Below are positions 62,618 through 64,000 of a stretch of DNA of 64,000 bases, piece by piece. The notes beneath the pieces are model-generated. The model searched no databases. It saw nothing but the letters and a program-made list of their open reading frames with translations, and had not been told where the DNA came from. Origin of the DNA: Aurantiacibacter sp. MUD11 (GTDB lineage: Bacteria > Pseudomonadota > Alphaproteobacteria > Sphingomonadales > Sphingomonadaceae); the NCBI RefSeq assembly GCF_026967575.1, contig NZ_CP114054.1, positions 1,984,001-2,048,000 of the forward strand. Reading direction: 5' to 3'. The position numbers and the translations under genes were made by a program. Each line of letters starts with the position of its first letter. The stretch's first letter is position 1.

Positions 62618-63429
62618 CCGGGAATGGCATTCGCAGTCTCGGCCTTGGCTTCTGGGCCATGCTGTCGGTTACGGTTGCCGGTTGTTCGACCGCACCCACA
62701 GACCAAGCCGAACCGGAGGTGCCCGTGCCCTACACTTTCTGGCAGCCTGCAGGCGATACCGCGCAGCCGCGACCCTGGGCGATCATCATTCCGGGCGGCG
62801 GCGGGATGGAAGTGTTCGGCGATACCGAGCATTACTTCCGCTGGGCGGACTGGCTGAACGATCGCGGCATCGACGTGCTGCTGGTCGATCATGCGACTGC
62901 CTCGACCGAGCTTCCGCAAGGCGAGAACGAGCGTCCGGATTTCTGGCAGGCCCGCATCGTCGGCCATGCCGTGGCGGCCTATCGCGAGAATGGCTGGCTC
63001 GATCCGCAGTGTCCGGGCGTCGCAATGGGCTGGTCCTTCGGCGGCGCTGGGGCGCTGGAGCTCGCTGCTGGCGGACCTGACGTCTTGGCGGGTCTGGTGG
63101 GGGCTGTCGGCTTCTATCCGTTGGTGGCGTTTCAGCCCGACGGCTATGCGCCGAAAGTGCCGGTGCTGGTCCTGCAGGGCGATGTCGACGATACGACCAC
63201 CCCGCAAGCACTGGCGAACCTGGCCGAGAATGCAGCGGGCGAACCGATCACGGTGGAACTCTACGTCGATGGCGAGCACGCCTTCGACGTTGCAGGGTTG
63301 ACCGAGCCGGTCGAATGGAACGGTGGTACCTTCCTCCATAATGCGGAGGCCGCAGCGGCTGCTGCCGATCGGCTGGAGCGCCAGCTTGATGACTGGGGCG
63401 TCGGTTCGGGCGGCTGCACCACGCAGTAG
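62614..63429 (+). CDS. Alpha/beta-hydrolase lipoprotein (dienelactone-hydrolase-like)
   Basis: A 271-residue secreted hydrolase. Signal GFWAMLSVTVAGC (lipobox Cys about 26). Catalytic triad visible: nucleophile in AMGWSFGGAGAL, Asp in LVLQGDVDDTTTP, His in YVDGEHAFDV. Oxyanion region IIIPGGGGMEVFG. The substrate is unknown. It starts with GTG at 62614, overlapping the hisN stop (GTGA). The end is 30-odd bases before the rpmI promoter. Confidence 0.87.
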   Translation: MTGNGIRSLGLGFWAMLSVTVAGCSTAPTDQAEPEVPVPYTFWQPAGDTAQPRPWAIIIPGGGGMEVFGDTEHYFRWADWLNDRGIDVLLVDHATASTELPQGENERPDFWQARIVGHAVAAYRENGWLDPQCPGVAMGWSFGGAGALELAAGGPDVLAGLVGAVGFYPLVAFQPDGYAPKVPVLVLQGDVDDTTTPQALANLAENAAGEPITVELYVDGEHAFDVAGLTEPVEWNGGTFLHNAEAAAAAADRLERQLDDWGVGSGGCTTQ

Positions 63430-63442
63430 AATCGCCATTCGG

Positions 63443-63471
63443 CTTGCATTTGCCGCGAGAATCGCTAGATG
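63443..63471 (+). promoter_or_regulatory. rpmI-rplT promoter
   Basis: CTTGCA (63443-63448), 17 bases, TAGATG (63466-63471). It fits the alphaproteobacterial housekeeping type and leaves a leader of about 90 bases before rpmI. Confidence 0.55.
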
Positions 63472-63562
63472 CGCGCCCTTCACTGACACGTGATCATCTT
63501 CCGGTCTGGCTGAAAGGGCTGCCAGGGCTGGTTGGACGTGTTTCTGACTCAAGGAGACGAAA

Positions 63563-63766
63563 ATGCCCAAGCTGAAGACCAAGAGCGGCGTGAAGAAGCG
63601 CTTCAAGCTCACCGCCACCGGCAAGGTCAAGCATGGTGTCGCCGGCAAGCGCCACCGCCTGATCAGCCACAATGCAAAGTATATCCGCCAGCAGCGCGGC
63701 ACCAAGGTCCTGGCCAAGGCCGACCAGGCTGCCGTGAAGAAGTGGGCGCCCTACGGCCTCGATTGA
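63563..63766 (+). CDS. rpmI: 50S ribosomal protein L35
   Basis: A 67-residue basic protein: [20 protein letters not shown] and [19 protein letters not shown] (parts) are diagnostic. AAGGAGA precedes the ATG. Followed by rplT with the usual short gap. The infC gene that usually precedes rpmI in many bacteria is not here. Confidence 0.98.
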   Translation: MPKLKTKSGVKKRFKLTATGKVKHGVAGKRHRLISHNAKYIRQQRGTKVLAKADQAAVKKWAPYGLD

Positions 63767-63789
63767 GCCGGGTTCAAGGAGACTAAGAT

Positions 63790-64000
63790 ATGCCTCGCAT
63801 TAAACGTGGTGTGACCACCCGCGCCAAGCACAAGCGGATTCTCGATCAGGCGAAGGGCTATCGCGGCCGTCGCAAGAACACGATCCGCGTCGCCCGCCAG
63901 GCCGTCGAAAAGGCCGGCCAGTACGCCTATCGCGACCGCAAGGTTAAGAAGCGCAACTTCCGCGCCCTGTGGATCCAGCGCATCAACGCTGCCGTTCGCG
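63790..64000 (+). CDS. rplT: 50S ribosomal protein L20 (3' end cut by window edge)
   Basis: The first 70 residues: [20 protein letters not shown] and [21 protein letters not shown] (parts), the 23S-binding tail typical of L20. AAGGAGA lies upstream. The rest is outside the window. Confidence 0.97.
   Translation, partial: MPRIKRGVTTRAKHKRILDQAKGYRGRRKNTIRVARQAVEKAGQYAYRDRKVKKRNFRALWIQRINAAVR

Overview
The window is about 64 kb of GC-rich, almost gapless chromosomal DNA from an alphaproteobacterium, most likely order Sphingomonadales and family Erythrobacteraceae. This rests on gene content: a CtrA inhibitor SciP, a MipZ ParA-type ATPase, a DUF3035/BamF-type lipoprotein behind lspA, a three-gene cytochrome bc1 operon, a PgmG-type phosphomannomutase, and a TonB-ExbB-ExbD-ExbD-ExbD cluster. 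I saw no insertion sequence, prophage, CRISPR array or integrated element. The content is core metabolism, envelope and cell-cycle genes, and several genes of unknown function are embedded in operons.

Layout. 1-2.1 kb: partial mnmA (-), then a putatively CtrA-controlled pair of an unknown gene and sciP, then a GlsB-type membrane protein. 2.2-8.2 kb: an RND efflux pair (adaptor and an unusually long permease) and a DUF445 protein. 8.2-10.9 kb (-): etfB-etfA, followed by a secreted protein with a TonB-C-like end. 11-16.6 kb: single genes (DUF6265, ExoD, sucC, a CysQ-like phosphatase, an OmpA lipoprotein, a CorC/HlyC-type CBS protein). 16.7-25.6 kb (-): a ten-gene tightly packed run: small basic protein, gpmA, purE, purK, folA, M19 dipeptidase, ribF, ileS, lspA, bamF-like. 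25.7 kb: tRNA-Thr(GGT).

25.9-35.2 kb: a bacterial-PH-domain pair, PRC-barrel, GNAT, threonine aldolase with a DMT exporter, an NAD-epimerase-like protein, pepN with pgeF. 35.4-38.7 kb: petA-petB-petC-apt. 38.8-41.4 kb: a CPA-type antiporter, an OmpA lipoprotein, tRNA-Gly(TCC). 41.5-45.9 kb (-): sulfatase, NTF2-like protein, DUF4403 protein, panC. 45.9-52.4 kb (+): mipZ, a membrane J-domain protein, pgmG, an AmpG-like MFS transporter, a DEXH helicase. 52.4-55.6 kb (-): tonB-exbB-exbD1-exbD2, a terminator, then a separately promoted exbD3. 55.9-63.4 kb (+): an unknown lipoprotein, hom, glpX, a DUF6544-like gene, prs, a cupin lipoprotein, hisN, an alpha/beta-hydrolase lipoprotein. 63.5-64 kb: rpmI and the start of rplT.

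Many genes are translationally coupled through ATGA, GTGA or TGATG overlaps, and four good candidates start with TTG. The most interesting signals are regulatory: a CtrA-like box ahead of sciP, a Shine-Dalgarno site buried in a perfect hairpin after etfA, an 11-bp perfect intercistronic hairpin between exbB and exbD1, an insulated third exbD, and a palindrome over the etfB -35 box. At the protein level the notable items are an RND permease with two apparent extra membrane helices and several secreted proteins of unknown role. I did not find a clearly new multi-gene defence or biosynthetic system. All calls are from reading the sequence; no database search was run.
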